DNA of 64,000 nucleotides from Chelonoidis abingdonii. Its lineage: Eukaryota > Chordata > Testudines > Testudinidae. The notes under the pieces are model-generated. The model did no database searches. It was not told the origin of the DNA and worked only from the letters and a program-made list of their open reading frames with translations. Within the stretch, counting starts at the first letter, position 1; the number at the start of each line of letters is the position of its first letter. The translations under genes and the position numbers were made by a program. The stretch lies in assembly GCF_003597395.2 (NCBI RefSeq), contig NC_133773.1, positions 73,986,463-74,050,462 of the forward strand, read 5' to 3'. Positions 35,835 to 46,959 of the stretch are shown here, one piece after another.

Positions 35835-37155
35835 GGCAGAAGCAGAAGAGTTGTCAGAGTTGATTTGTCTCAGGCTCATTCATCTAAGGGTCATAAAAGC
35901 CCCAGTGAAGGCTCAGCTTAGGATTTAGGATTAGTGGTTTTCCTGGCAGGATCAAGGCTATAGTTTGTACAAATGCTTTGAGAATCTTTGGGGTGAAAGA
36001 TCTTATGTAAACAATACCCCACATCGCTATTTATACTTATATTCAACATGGTCATTTAAAAACTTTAAGACAAACACACTTCTGTGAAACAGCAAAATGT
36101 CCCATTGATCTTGCCAGTGGACAGTTCCATTCCAACCAGAATAATGCTATTCTTGACCCAAAACTTCTTCCTGTACTGTACCTTAAGAAATGTATAGTGT
36201 TGTTTTTTTAAAGAAACTACACCTTTTTCTGCCTACAGTTCTCCATCTGTGATCAACTTAGAAGTTGATTCACAACACTTTTTGATCTTCTTTCTGCTAA
36301 AATTTATCTATAGCACCAACATTCAATTAAATATTAAGTAGAACTGCTGCTTTTCAAAGGTTCTAGAGTCAGGTTCTGAGGCTGTAGCAGAATGTGGCCC
36401 TTTTGAGAGAACAAGGAATCTAGTTTTGTTTCAGGTGACTACATATATTTGAGTTGAGTATTAGTGTAATTGGAGAAAGTCCTGTCCTGGAAGTACAGAA
36501 ATTGGTGTTGAGAAATATCAGGCCTTCCATGACATTGAGCAGGCTTTTCCCTTGAGTCATATGTTGTTCATTTAGTGCTATATTTTGTGTATTTTTTCAG
36601 AGCTACTTTTCCTCTGGGGCTAGACCAGTTGTAGGTTTAACTTATTTCAATCAGTGCACAAAGCAGAGTTCAACATAGCTAAGGTTTGGGCAATGATGCC
36701 CTGAATAAGCAAATGTCTTGACTGCCTTGGTCCTAATTAAATGTGTTTTCATCAGCTGCCCGAATTTTGACAATGCCAGAATAGCCAAATAATAACTTCT
36801 GATGCCTTGCTGTGCTGAGAGCTGTTGGTTAACCAAGTGCACTTGGAGAGTTAGTCCACATAAGTATCCTATTTAAATCAGACAGGAAAAGTATAATTCT
36901 GAAAGAACATGGTGTATGGTTCACCATTCTCGTCATAGTGATTGAAATTTCTATCTGGCACATGACTTATAAATATAAACACAACTGAAGTTAGTTTACC
37001 ATATGGTATTCTTGGATCTCTAGCTGGCTTTGAATTTACAGGTAGAAGCAAATATCAAATGGCTTAAACTGTATGTGAAATGTCTATTTTTCCATATTGC
37101 TTCCCAGGTGTGGATATTAATGATTTTTTAAAAAAGCTTTTTTCTGTGTTCTTTT
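35835..37155. other. Unannotated intronic sequence
   Basis: No gene or repeat boundary recognised. Confidence 0.5.
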
Positions 37156-37163
37156 CCCATGAT

Positions 37164-37541
37164 TAAGGCTATTTAGTCATGGATATTTTTAGTAAAAGTC
37201 ATTGACAGGTCATGGGCAATAAATAAAAATTCATGCCCCCATAACCTGTCCCTGTCTTGGGGCACCTGCTGGGGGCGGGAACCGCTACTGCGGGAGAAGG
37301 GAGGAAGCGGCACTGTCCACCACTGCTTGAGTGATCCCTGGGGCCAACAGCGGCCGGTGCGGCTGGGTGTGGGCCGCCTGAGCATCTGGCTGCAGAGCTG
37401 CTCCAGCAGCAACCGGTGTGGCTGTCCCCAAGGACACCTGAGGAGCTGGCCTTGGGGTCAGCCACATTGGCCACTGCAGAAGTCACGGTAAGTCATGGAA
37501 TCCATAACTTCCGTGACCTCTATGACAAACATGGAGCCCTA
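37164..37541. mobile_element. hAT-like MITE with perfect 8-bp TSD
   Basis: 378 bp between cccatgat at 37156-37163 and 37542-37549. The ends are taaggctatttagtcatgg and the complement of tagggctccatg, so the termini agree as TARGGCT. The interior is GC-rich (37255-37470) and has aagtcacggtaagtcatgg and ccataacttccgtgacc blocks. The ORFs on both strands lack domains. Confidence 0.85.
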
Positions 37542-37549
37542 CCCATGAT

Positions 37550-38090
37550 TTCTGGTGGTTCAGTGATATCTTTCTTAGGCATCCAGAAAGGAGGTTGCCG
37601 CCTTTCCTTTCAGAGACAGACCTTACTGTATTATCTGTGCCTTTTGTGAACTTGAGGTTAGATTACTAGAGTGTATTCTATAGTAGGCTGTCATCAATCC
37701 ATTTGGAAGTTGGAGGTAGTGTGGAACATGAAGTCCTGCTTTATTAATTGGAGTTTCTTCCTGTTGAAGTTTAAGGTTTTGACTGTAATCTTTGAATGGT
37801 GTGGGTCCCAGCTGTTTCAGAGACCACCTTTCTCTGGCACTGCAGTGATTGTGGCATTTGAGGTCATGTAAAGCACTTAAACTAAAAGCATTTCCTGGCA
37901 TAATGAGGTGGGCTGGTGGCAGGGCATTCTCAGCAAGGGTTTGGAACTGGCTTTCTTCCCTCATCTCTTAGAACCCATATTGTTGGCCAGAAGGTAACTC
38001 CTATTCTCCTTGTGTATTTCCTGGCAAGCCTAATTTACAGAAGACATGACTGAAGAGGTGGTTGAGATGGGGTTGTGAGGCAGTATTAGA
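37550..38090. other. Unannotated intronic sequence
   Basis: A minus-strand ORF of 113 codons (37623-37964) has no recognisable domain and is treated as chance. Confidence 0.45.
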
Positions 38091-38092
38091 TT

Positions 38093-38261
38093 TTTGTATG
38101 TAAAGTAAATAAGGTTTCAAAATGTTAGGAAGCTTCATTTTAAATTAAATTAAAATGCAGAGCCCCCCGGACTGGTGACCAGGACCCGGGCAGTAAGAGT
38201 GCCACTGAAAATCAGCTCACGTGCCGCCTTCGGCACTCGTGCCATAGGTTGCCTACCCCTG
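38093..38261 (-). mobile_element. hAT MITE, truncated copy of the 0.3-kb family
   Basis: Matches 6958-7103 from tgtatgtaaagtaaataagg onward and ends with an intact terminus ggttgcctacccctg. Here the region between the AT-rich core and terminus is better preserved (gaccaggacccgggcag). The other terminus is missing. Confidence 0.85.
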
Positions 38262-38269
38262 GGGTAGAC

Positions 38270-39260
38270 CATCATGCTGCTTTTGTACTAGCCCTCTGGC
38301 ATTCAAGGAGTAAACCATTGTTGGCCTTTAGTACCCTGTCCCAACGCTGGTCCCTGGAAAGAAACCCTTCTTCTGGTTCTGCTACAGGTGTTTCTCAGAT
38401 CACCATGGAGTAAATAACTAGGCTTGTGTGACAAGTATGAAACACTATAGCTGGCTGACCTTGCCTGCATGAAGTGCTGGCAGCTCATAGACTAGCTAAA
38501 CAGTGCACAATAAGAATATTGGTCCAGATAACTGGGAGGGATGAGTCTGACATGGTTGGGGAAACACTTCCCCCAATAACTTTTTTTTTTGCTGTGAAAG
38601 ACTATAAAAGCAGCAGTGGTCAAGTAGCCAGTTACTGCTAGTGATCCAAGCCCCGGGCTGTGCAAAGGATGGAAGTTGAAAAACAATGTGTGTAAATGTT
38701 TGTTTTGAATAAAATATAGTGGCTATCAGAGTTCAGCCCTAGTGAAACTAGTATTATTTCATCCAGTTGTGCCAAGTACTTGTATTCAGAGAAAGGCATG
38801 GATCTCTGTTTTTGCACTTTAATACCTATAATTGAAATACCAGTGAAGGGCATTAGAGGGAGTATGTCCAGAGATAAGTCAGTCCTGCTGATAAGCCTAA
38901 CAAAACATAAATAGCTTTGATAGACATTTTAACAGTTTCTAATTTTTTCAGGCCTAATTTTGTTGCCTTTTTGCTAAGCAGTTCAGCAAAGCAGTCAAAA
39001 GATTACAATTGCTTTTTAATGCCCATGTTAGTCTTTGAGCCTCAAGCATCTCATCTCTTCCTGAAGAGAGGGACTTGATTTCAGTGCTACTTGCTGGGGT
39101 GGGGGGGTCCACATCAGACCAGATCCATGAGAACTGAAGGACCTTTGGTTCTCCATTCTGGATATCCGGGATAACATGGATCGAATGATGGGGGACAAGC
39201 AAATCCGATGCTCAGGAACACACCATCGCACACGGACTGACCTGACCAGCCAGTTTTAAA
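38270..39260. other. Unannotated intronic sequence
   Basis: No gene or repeat boundary recognised. Confidence 0.45.
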
Positions 39261-39264
39261 CTAA

Positions 39265-39611
39265 AGGGACCTTCTCCTTGCCTTTCTCTGTCCTGCTCTG
39301 CCTCAGCCTCTCCACTTTTTGTTTGGTTTCCCTCCATCCCTCTGGCTGCCCCCTCCTCTCTGATCTTGTATCTCTGTTTGCTCACAGATTGTGTTTCTCT
39401 CCATCTCCCTTTCAAGCTCTCCCCACCCTCCTTTTTTTCCCCCAACTGTCACTTCCCCTCCCACTGAAGGGAAGAGCTTTCTCTTCTCCAGAGAACACTC
39501 TCAGTGCCCTCACCCTGAATCCACCCTAAATCATACATCTCCGTATAGGGTTGAGTCCCTTTACCATATTTGTATTAGCTTTGATCTCTGAAACAGTTGA
39601 ATCTCTTTTGG

Positions 39612-39643
<32 letters not shown>
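39265..39643. repeat. Polypyrimidine tract followed by 29-bp poly(A)
   Basis: 39265-39530 is dominated by C and T on the plus strand, and 39615-39643 is an uninterrupted run of A. The A run could be a retroposed tail, but no AATAAA lies just upstream and no TSD was found. ORFs here are low-complexity (Ser/Pro/Leu-rich or Glu/Lys/Arg-rich). Confidence 0.8.
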
Positions 39644-39644
<1 letters not shown>

Positions 39645-39645
<1 letters not shown>

Positions 39646-40470
39646 AAGCCTGAGGCAGATGCCTGGCATAGAAAATTACAGACCAAATATTTAAAGTTTG
39701 ACACAGTTAGAAGCAACTAAAAAGATGGCTGTTGGCATGTTCTGTGCATTATAAACTCAAATTAGAGTCCATCAGGTGCTTTAGGCTATACAGGCTCTTA
39801 CCCTCAGTGGGCTACTACAAATGCAAACAGATTCCAAGTGGGATTTGTGCCACAGAATCAGTTATTCAAATGTGGGAGTGCCATTTCTAATTGCCAAGCT
39901 TTCTGCATTGTGAAATACTGGGGGACTAAGGGACGGGACAATTGATGAATTTTTCCAGTCAAGCAGAACTGGTGGAAACCAAAAATCTGACTTTTAAAGA
40001 TGTACCCAATTTGCTTTTGCTCTGATTTAGAGCTGTGCCCTTAAAATTAAAGGCAATTAAAGTGACTTTGGAAAACTGACACCCTGAAGTTTCACTGTAG
40101 TCTTTGACTTTTAAAAATATGCAAGTATTAGATTATTACTGAATGAATATTTTGAGGCAATTGTCTTTAAATATTCTTTGTTCTTTGTCTCATAATTATG
40201 GAGATGCATATTTTACCAGATTTTTTACTGTCCCTATTGTGTTCTTAAATGGCTGTCACAGAAAATTCAGTATAATTGAAAGATAGCATCCTTTTTCCAC
40301 AAATTAACTGCTAAACATCTGTGCTGCAGCATTGAACATAATTTAAAGACAAATTTAGCTTTCAAAGGAGGTTGGTTAAAACTCAAGTGATTTTAAAATG
40401 CCTTTTTCAAAGATAGTTTGTGTTTGAACATTGACTCTTTTGCTCTTGTGTAGAAATATGCTCCATCAGA
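39645..40470. other. Unannotated intronic sequence
   Basis: No gene or repeat boundary recognised; 40463-40470 is the left flank duplication of the next element. Confidence 0.5.
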
Positions 40471-40676
40471 CAGGGCCGGCTCCAGTGTTTTTGCTGTCCC
40501 AAGGGGCGGGGTGGGGGAGCTGCGATCAGCAGCAATTCAAGCTTCATTCTTCTTTGGCCGGTCCTTTCCTCCAAGAGAGTCTGAGGGACTTGCCATCGAA
40601 GTTCCAGACATGCCACCTCCTTCCATGGGCCTCCCTAAGCACCTCCTTGCTGCACTGGTGCCTGGAGCTGGCCCTG
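40471..40676. mobile_element. hAT MITE (CAGGGCCGGCTCCAG termini)
   Basis: 206 bp with inverted termini cagggccggctccag and ctggagctggccctg, one mismatch. Flanks ccatcaga and ccctcagg agree at 6 of 8 bases, consistent with a decayed hAT TSD. ORFs on both strands are by-products. Confidence 0.88.
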
Positions 40677-40689
40677 CCCTCAGGAAGAG

Positions 40690-41190
40690 AGATTTAAAAC
40701 ATATTCAGTCTCCCAGTTGTTAACTTGATAGCTATTCTACCATTCTCTGTTTCTTTCTTTGTCTGTGAGAGCTATTATGGTGGCTGCTTTCATTTTATTT
40801 TATTTTTTAAAGGGAAGTAGATGTTGGAAGGGGGGAAGGAATTAAAACTCTGCTTCTCCTATGTATTCAGTCCAATGCCAGAGATAAAAATTGTATCTTA
40901 AAAATTGCAAGCAGCGCACAAGCAATCCTGACTGCTGGTGTCAGTGTAACTGTGAGGTGTGCCCCTTTCCCCCCGTACATTTCATGATCACTTCTTACAC
41001 AAATTATTTATTCAACTATAGCAGCGACGCTGGAACAATTTTTATAGCAGAGGTGCTGAAAGCCATTGAACAAAACTGTTAACCCTTTATATAATAGAAA
41101 CCACTTCAAGACTGGGGATGCTGCTGCACCCCAAGCACCCCTAATTCCAATACCTCTGTGTTCTAGTGACTAGCATGTTCTAGTTACTGT
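40690..41190. other. Unannotated intronic sequence
   Basis: No gene or repeat boundary recognised. Confidence 0.45.
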
Positions 41191-41194
41191 AATA

Positions 41195-41345
41195 AGGCTA
41201 AATGTGCTAGGACCAGATTTTTAAAGCTATTTAGCCACCAAATATCGTTAGGTGCCTAGTGGAGTTTTCAAAAGTACATGGGCACCTTTTAAAAATTCCA
41301 TTAGGCACCTATCTGCATCTTAAGGACCTCATTTTTAAACGTAGT
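41195..41345. repeat. Dispersed repeat with ttaggtgcct motifs
   Basis: Contains cgttaggtgcctagtgg and its inverted relative ccattaggcacctatctg about 50 bp apart, within gaccagatttttaaagc and aggacctcatttttaaac flanks. This is a small foldback repeat related to sequences at 4.8 and 23.2 kb. Confidence 0.5.
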
Positions 41346-41349
41346 TTAG

Positions 41350-41965
41350 AGTTCAGGTGATACTTTTGAATTGTTAATTATTAGTCATTAAAATTCACAA
41401 AGGGAGTTTAGGCAAGATCGAGACTTTGTGTACAAATCGTAATCCGATCTGTGTCAGTTACTTCTGTAATTGCAGATTACTAATGAAGTAGTACCTGTTT
41501 TTTATGCCTTTTATATGAATTGTTAAGAAACAAAATCTAAAAATAGAGACATTATTTTCAACCAAAAAAAAAAGATTTTAGGATGGCCATTTTCATTTTA
41601 AAAAGGAGACCATAAACATTTAAAATGGCATTGTTGAAGAAAACAAAGGACAAATTCAAAAAAGAAGAATGGGGTGCAGTATCCTTTTCCTCTTGCCAGT
41701 ACTGTCAATTCCAGTGTAGACCCCAAAGAATCATGAGGTTGTCCTAAAAGTCAAAACATTAATATTTTTAAGGGGTCACTTTTATTTGCTTTCCAACTTT
41801 TGAGTCTTTAAGGTTTGTAGTTACCTTCATGGAACTTCAAGAAAGCAGCACAGATTGCTGGAGGGAGCAAGCAGGAATTTGGTCTGTTCACATAATGGGG
41901 CTTTTAGTTGCAGCATCTCTGTAAAATTGTTCTCTTAATAAAGAGCCATTTTAGTTTTAGAAATA
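41350..41965. other. Unannotated intronic sequence
   Basis: No gene or repeat boundary recognised. Confidence 0.45.
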
Positions 41966-41972
41966 TGCAATT

Positions 41973-42440
41973 GTGACAGACCCCATACTGGGTCAACTGG
42001 GGATGACCGCTCACTATAGACTGAGTGATTTTTTTTGCCCCCACCCTGGGGGCTACAGACTGCCCTGTCTAGAGGATTGGAGCCCTCAGTTGCTTTTGTT
42101 TGCCCCAGCCAGGAAGCTCGGGAAGAAATAGACCTGAAAGTTTTCTCTGCCACAGCTCAGGGGCTATGGACTCCTTGATTGCTCAGCCCCCTCCAGGGTC
42201 CTAATTGCAATCATTTGACTCAGCAGGGAATCCCAACAACCATGCTAGGGTATATCAACCCACACTGGACCAATGGGGGTTGCCTCGCTCAACTCACCAA
42301 GCCCCCAGAATACGAATCCTATGTTATCCAGTGTGCAATACATGAAAAACGGTTCATGGTTTCCAAGCTTTTTTCTGCAATGATGAGGACTGCATACTTC
42401 TTCCAAACTAAAGCTAAGATTCTTATGTAACAAAGTTCAC
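41973..42440. repeat. Possible LTR or other repeat fragment
   Basis: Starts tgtgacagaccccatactgg, resembling the opening of some reptile LTRs, and is richer in G and C than its flanks. No closing CA end or TSD was found, and the two ORFs here have no domain. Confidence 0.25.
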
Positions 42441-42444
42441 CTTC

Positions 42445-43320
42445 TGGAATCGTAAAACACCAAAAACAAAACAACCCCAAATATCACAAGATTTGTGATT
42501 AATATCCAGGAGTACAACACTATCATTGTTCAGATTACTGACTTAAAACGTGCCAGGATCATTCATGTACAGCTCTGACTAAACTAGAGTGCACAAGAAT
42601 TTGACTTGTTAGATGACCTACTTTCTATTGTTCTGAGGGGATTCATCAGCGCTCCCATAGTGTGTTTTAGAGTGAAGAGCAATAGAAGCGTTCACTCAAA
42701 AGTGTTTGGCTAATCTTTTTTGTTTTAGAATGGTGCTTGTTTACAAATGTGGAGGAACTTTGCCAAAGCAAAGCTTACTATTAAAATGCCTCTAGAAGTA
42801 TTACAGTGCTTCACCACTGAGATAATAGAGTTAAATGTAATTCCCAATGGGTTATGAAAAGGCAGTATTTGTTGTGTAGCAGTTACGTTTACAATCTAAA
42901 AGTTGTGTACTGTATGAAATGAGTTACTCTTGTAGTTCTTCACTAACGAGTAAAAATGAAAAGTTCAAATACTTAATAGCATTTCAGATGGGTTTCACAC
43001 CAGTGTGAACTATGTGATATATAAATAGAACAGCTAGGTACCGTACACCCTCTCCCCCATGAAAAGACTCTGCTTCTTACAAAACACTTGCAAGCTAGGT
43101 AAAGTTTAAATTTTTAACAAAGTATACCAGGCCTAGTGCCACAATGATAACAGCTTGACACAAACTTCTTGGGCAAGCTGTGGACTTTTAAAGTGTTAAA
43201 ACAATTTCTAATGATCCTGCCAGCTGGAGGCAAAAATGGGTCCAAAGGTTTTGGCTGGCTTCCACTAACAAAGCTATAGTGAGAACAGAGGCTTACAGTG
43301 TATATGAAAGCTGATGACAC
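42445..43320. other. Unannotated intronic sequence
   Basis: No gene or repeat boundary recognised. Confidence 0.45.
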
Positions 43321-43323
43321 TGA

Positions 43324-45254
43324 GGCCTGGTCTACACTATGCGTTTAAACCGATTTTAGCAGCTTTAAACCGATTTAACGCTGTACCCGTCCACACTATG
43401 AGGCCCTTTATATCGATATAAAGGGCTCTTTAAATTGGTTTCTGTACTCCTCCCCAACGAGAGGAGTAGCACTAAAATCGGTATTACACGGTGGCGATGC
43501 AGTCCCAAATCCAAAAAGAGCTCCAGCATGGACCGTACGGGAGATACTGGATCTGATCGCTGTATGGGGAGACAAATCTGTTCTATCAAGAGCTCCGTTA
43601 CAGAAGATGAAATGCCAAAAGCATTTGAAAAAAAAAATCTCCAGGCTACACAGTGCTGCGTGACAAGCGTAACGGAAAGCCAAAGAATCAAATGGACGCT
43701 CATGGAGGAGGGAGGGAGGTACTGAGGACTCCAGCTATCCCACAGTCCACAGCAGTCTCCGAAAAATATTTGCATTCTTGGCTGAGCTCCAATGCCTGTA
43801 GGTTCAAACACTTGTCCGGCGTGGTTCAGGGTATAGCTCGTCAAATTTACTCCCCCCCCCCCACGTGAAAGAAAAGGGAAAGAAATCGTTTCTTGACTTC
43901 TTTCAATGTCACCCTATGTCTACTGAATGCTGGTGGTAGACGCGATGCTGCAGCAGTGAAGAGCAGTATCCATCTCTCTCCCCTCCCGGGTGGCAGATGG
44001 TACAATATGACTGCTAGCCGTCCTTGTTTCATCAGCCCGGAGTGCTCCTGGCTGGCCTCAGGTGAGGCTGGCCGGGGCGCCTGGGTAAAAATAGGAATGA
44101 TTCCCGGTCATTCCCAGTAGATGGTACAGAACGGCTGGTAACCGTCCTCATCATAGCAACTGGGGGCTGAGCTCCTCATCAGCCCTCCCTTTCTGTGTAA
44201 AGAAAAGATTCTGTACTGCCTGGACTATCATAGCAGCGGATGCTGGCTCCTCTCCCGCACCGCTTAATGTTCTGCCTGGACTGTCATAGTAGCAGCGGGA
44301 GGCTGCCTCCCCCTCATTTTATCTTCACTAACAAGTCACTGTTTCTTATTCCTGCATTCTTTATAACTTCATGACACAAATGGGGGGGAAACACTGCACA
44401 GGTTAGCCCAGGAAGGTTGGGGAGGAGGGAAGCAATGAGGTGGGGTTGTTGCAGGGCAACCCCGTGAATGGCATGTAGCTCATCATTTCTGCGGGATCTG
44501 ACACGGAGCAGCTGTGCTCTCTGATACACTGGTTCTCTAGTTACACTTGCCATATTCTAGGCAGGACTGACTCTATTTTTAGAAACATAAAGGAGGGATT
44601 GACTCAGGAGTCATCCCCAGTTTTGCCTTTGTGCCCCGGCCGACCTCAGCCAGGGGCACCCATGATAGCAGCAGACAGTACAGAACACAGATAACCGTCA
44701 TCTTATGCCAATTTACAATGGCAGCAGAGACGGTACAGAACACTGATAACCATCTCTGCTATCATGCAAAAGCAAATGAATGCTGCTGTGTAGCGCTGCA
44801 GTAAAAGCCTCTGTCAGCGGCATCCAGTACACATACGGTGACAGTAAAAAAAAAAAAAAAGGCTGAATGGGCTCCATGGTTGCCGTGGCTATGGCGTCTC
44901 TGCCAGGGCAATCCAGGGAAAAAGGGAGCGAAATGATTGTCTGCCATTGTTTTCCCGGAGGAAGGAATGAGTGATGACATTTACCCAGAACCACCCGCGA
45001 CAATGATTTTTGCCCCATCAGGCATTGGGATCTCAACCCAGAATTCCAAGGGACCAGGGAGACTACGGGAACTATGGGATAGCTACCCACAGTGCAACGC
45101 TCCGGAAATCGATGCTAGCCTCGGACCATGGATGCACACCACTGAATTAATAATTAATGTGCTTAGTGTGGCCACATGCACTCGATTTTATACAGTCTGT
45201 TTTACAAAACTGGTTTATGTAAAATCAGAATAATCACGTAGTGTAGACGTACCC
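43324..45254 (+). mobile_element. PIF/Harbinger-type transposon, degenerate, 1.93 kb
   Basis: Termini ggcctggtctacacta and the complement of gggtacgtctacacta form a 16-bp inverted repeat, and tga flanks both sides (43321-43323, 45255-45257). A 3-bp duplication with such ends fits Harbinger elements. The interior holds a broken Myb/SANT-like coding segment near its left end and no recognisable transposase, so the copy is nonautonomous. The ORFs at 43365-43844, 44713-45090 and others are antisense or shifted shadows. Confidence 0.82.
43523..43640 (+). pseudogene. Remnant of Harbinger Myb/SANT-like DNA-binding protein
   Basis: In the frame of 43526 the sequence reads AWTVREILDLIAVWG and continues DKSVLS, then diverges (RAPLQK) through apparent indels. 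Trp-Thr...Asp-Leu-Ile...Trp-Gly is the helix 1 signature of the Myb/SANT-like (trihelix) domain carried by the second ORF of Harbinger transposons. These proteins assist transposase nuclear entry and end binding. No start codon and no continuous frame remain, so it is a fossil. An A-run near 43629 adds another shift. Confidence 0.75.
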
Positions 45255-45259
45255 TGAGC

Positions 45260-45570
45260 CACCCAAACAAGGGGTTAGATTGAGAGAATCCTGTTGAAGG
45301 AAATAATCCTGTGTGGCAAAGAGGACGTACGGAGAGACTAATTCTTGGACAGTTGTAGAAATATAAAATTGGTAGAAGTATCAACTCGCTTCTTGCTTTT
45401 TAAAAAAAAACACAAAAATACAGGAAACAGAACTGGGAGATAGGACAACGAGGTTGTGTGTTTCTGATATGGCCCATCGGGTCATATAAGAGAGGCTTGC
45501 CTGCTTACAGAGTATAGTTGTTTGGACAGCTTACAGGAAAACTTGTGATTTGGGACATCTCTCCTTATAG
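45260..45570. other. Unannotated intronic sequence
   Basis: Short stretch between the Harbinger element and the LTR; nothing recognised. Confidence 0.45.
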
Positions 45571-46221
45571 TTTTGCCAGGGTTCCCTCCCCACTCTGAAC
45601 TTTCGGGTACAGATGTGGGGACCCACATGAAGACCCCCTAAACTTATTTCTACCAGCTTAGGTTAAAAACTACCCAAGGCACAATTTCTCTCTTATACCT
45701 TGGATTAAGTAATGCTGCCACCACCAAGTGATTTAAACAAACATTTAGGGAGGGCTACCTGGAGCCCTACCTTCCCCAAATATCCCCCAAAGCCCCTATA
45801 CCCCTTTCCTGAGGAGGCTAGAGAATAATATCCTCATCAATTGGTACAGGTGAACACAGACCCAAACTCTTGGATCATAAAACAATGAAAAATCAATCAG
45901 GTTCTTAAAAGAAGAATTTTAATTAAAGAAAAGGTAAAAGAATAACCTCTGTAAAATTGGGATGGTAAGTACTTTACAGAATAACAAAAGACTCAAGAAC
46001 ATAGAGGCTCTCCCCTCTAGGCAAAACCTTAAAGTTACAAAACCGAGCATAAACCTCCCTGTTACACAAAAGAAAGCACAAGCCAAAATAAAAGTAAACT
46101 AACACATTTCTTTGCTAAATACTTACTAACTCTATAGGAGTTGGATCGTTGGTTTCCTTGATCTGCGTTCAGCAAGCACACAGAACAGACAAACAAAGCC
46201 TTTCCCCCTTCCCCCTCCCCC

Positions 46222-46799
46222 CAGGGTCAATGCAACCATTTAGGCAACCTAGGCGGTTACCTAGGGTGCTAGAATTTGGGGGGCAGCATTTTCTTTTGCA
46301 GCGACTGTGGTGGCCAGATCTTCGGCCTTCCCGGTCGCCACTGGCATTTAGGCAGAGGGAGCTGGGGCAGGGGAGCGGGGGAAGGGCCGCCTGCAGCAAG
46401 TAACGGAGGGGGCGCATGCAGGGGAACTATCTGCTCCAGCTCACCCCTGGCCCGACTTCTCCCCGAGTACGCCATGGCTGCTTCACTTCTCCGCCTCCCA
46501 GGCTTGCGGCACCTAAGCTGATTAGTGCCGCAACCCTGGGAGGCAGGAGAAGTGAAGCAGTGACAGCATGCCCGGGGTGGAGGCAGAGCAAGGGTGAGCT
46601 GGGTCAGGCGAGGGGCGGTGCCTCAGGCCGGGGGGGGGCGGGGAGCTGCCGCAGGGAGGGGCGCTTCCATGGGGGGTGCGCCTCCGGGCGGGAGGGGAGC
46701 TGCCGTGGAGAGGGGCGCCTCAGGGCAGGGGCCCGGGGACGGGGGAGGGCATAAGGTGGAAGTTTCGCCTAGGGCGCAAAACATCCTTGCACCTGCCCT
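46222..46799 (+). mobile_element. 578-bp GC-rich hAT element nested in the LTR
   Basis: Left end cagggtcaatgcaaccattt; the right end is the complement of gagggcaggtgcaaggatg, so both termini follow CAGGG..TGCAA. The first 45 bp continue ttaggcaacctaggcggtta. A GC-rich hairpin occupies 46478-46560. The right 60 bp match 1850-1906. The TSD is not resolved because the left flank is a C-rich run. The 130- and 112-codon ORFs are Gly/Arg-rich artefacts. Confidence 0.78.
46478..46560. repeat. Long GC-rich hairpin
   Basis: ctgcttcacttctccgcctc and onward through ggcttgcggcac pairs with gtgccgcaaccctgggaggc and onward through agtgaagcag. The stem is roughly 34 bp with a 12-base loop and few mismatches. 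Confidence 0.85.
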
Positions 46800-46959
46800 C
46801 GCTCTGAAAGTATCTTGGCCCCTTATTGGTCCTTTTGGTCAGGTGTCAGCTAGGTTACCTGAGTTTCTTAATCCTTTACAGGTAAAAGAGGAATTAACCT
46901 CTTACAGATTTAAAAAGGGATGTTATGCTACCCTTAGCTGTATGTTTATGACAGGCATG

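Larger units (their letters stand above)
45574..46953. mobile_element. Second LTR copy, split by a hAT insertion
   Basis: The left part begins tgccagggttccctccccac and continues ctgaactttcgggtacagatg, as at 13455. The right part, from 46800, reads agtatcttggccccttattgg and ends tatgtttatgaca, as at 14163-14270. The intervening 46222-46799 is a separate hAT element. No 5-bp TSD is visible (flanks agttt and ggcat). There is no internal retroviral or Gypsy coding sequence. Confidence 0.82.

Noticed and set aside
43365..43844. 159-codon minus-strand ORF in the Harbinger element
   Set aside because: It is antisense to the Myb/SANT-like remnant and has no similarity of its own.
44713..45090. 125-codon minus-strand ORF near the right end of the Harbinger element
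   Set aside because: Covers noncoding terminal sequence and a poly-A/poly-F stretch; no transposase motif.
13455..46953. The two LTR copies as the ends of one 33-kb provirus
   Set aside because: The first has its own 5-bp TSD on both sides, and no gag, pol or env sequence lies between them; they are independent insertions.
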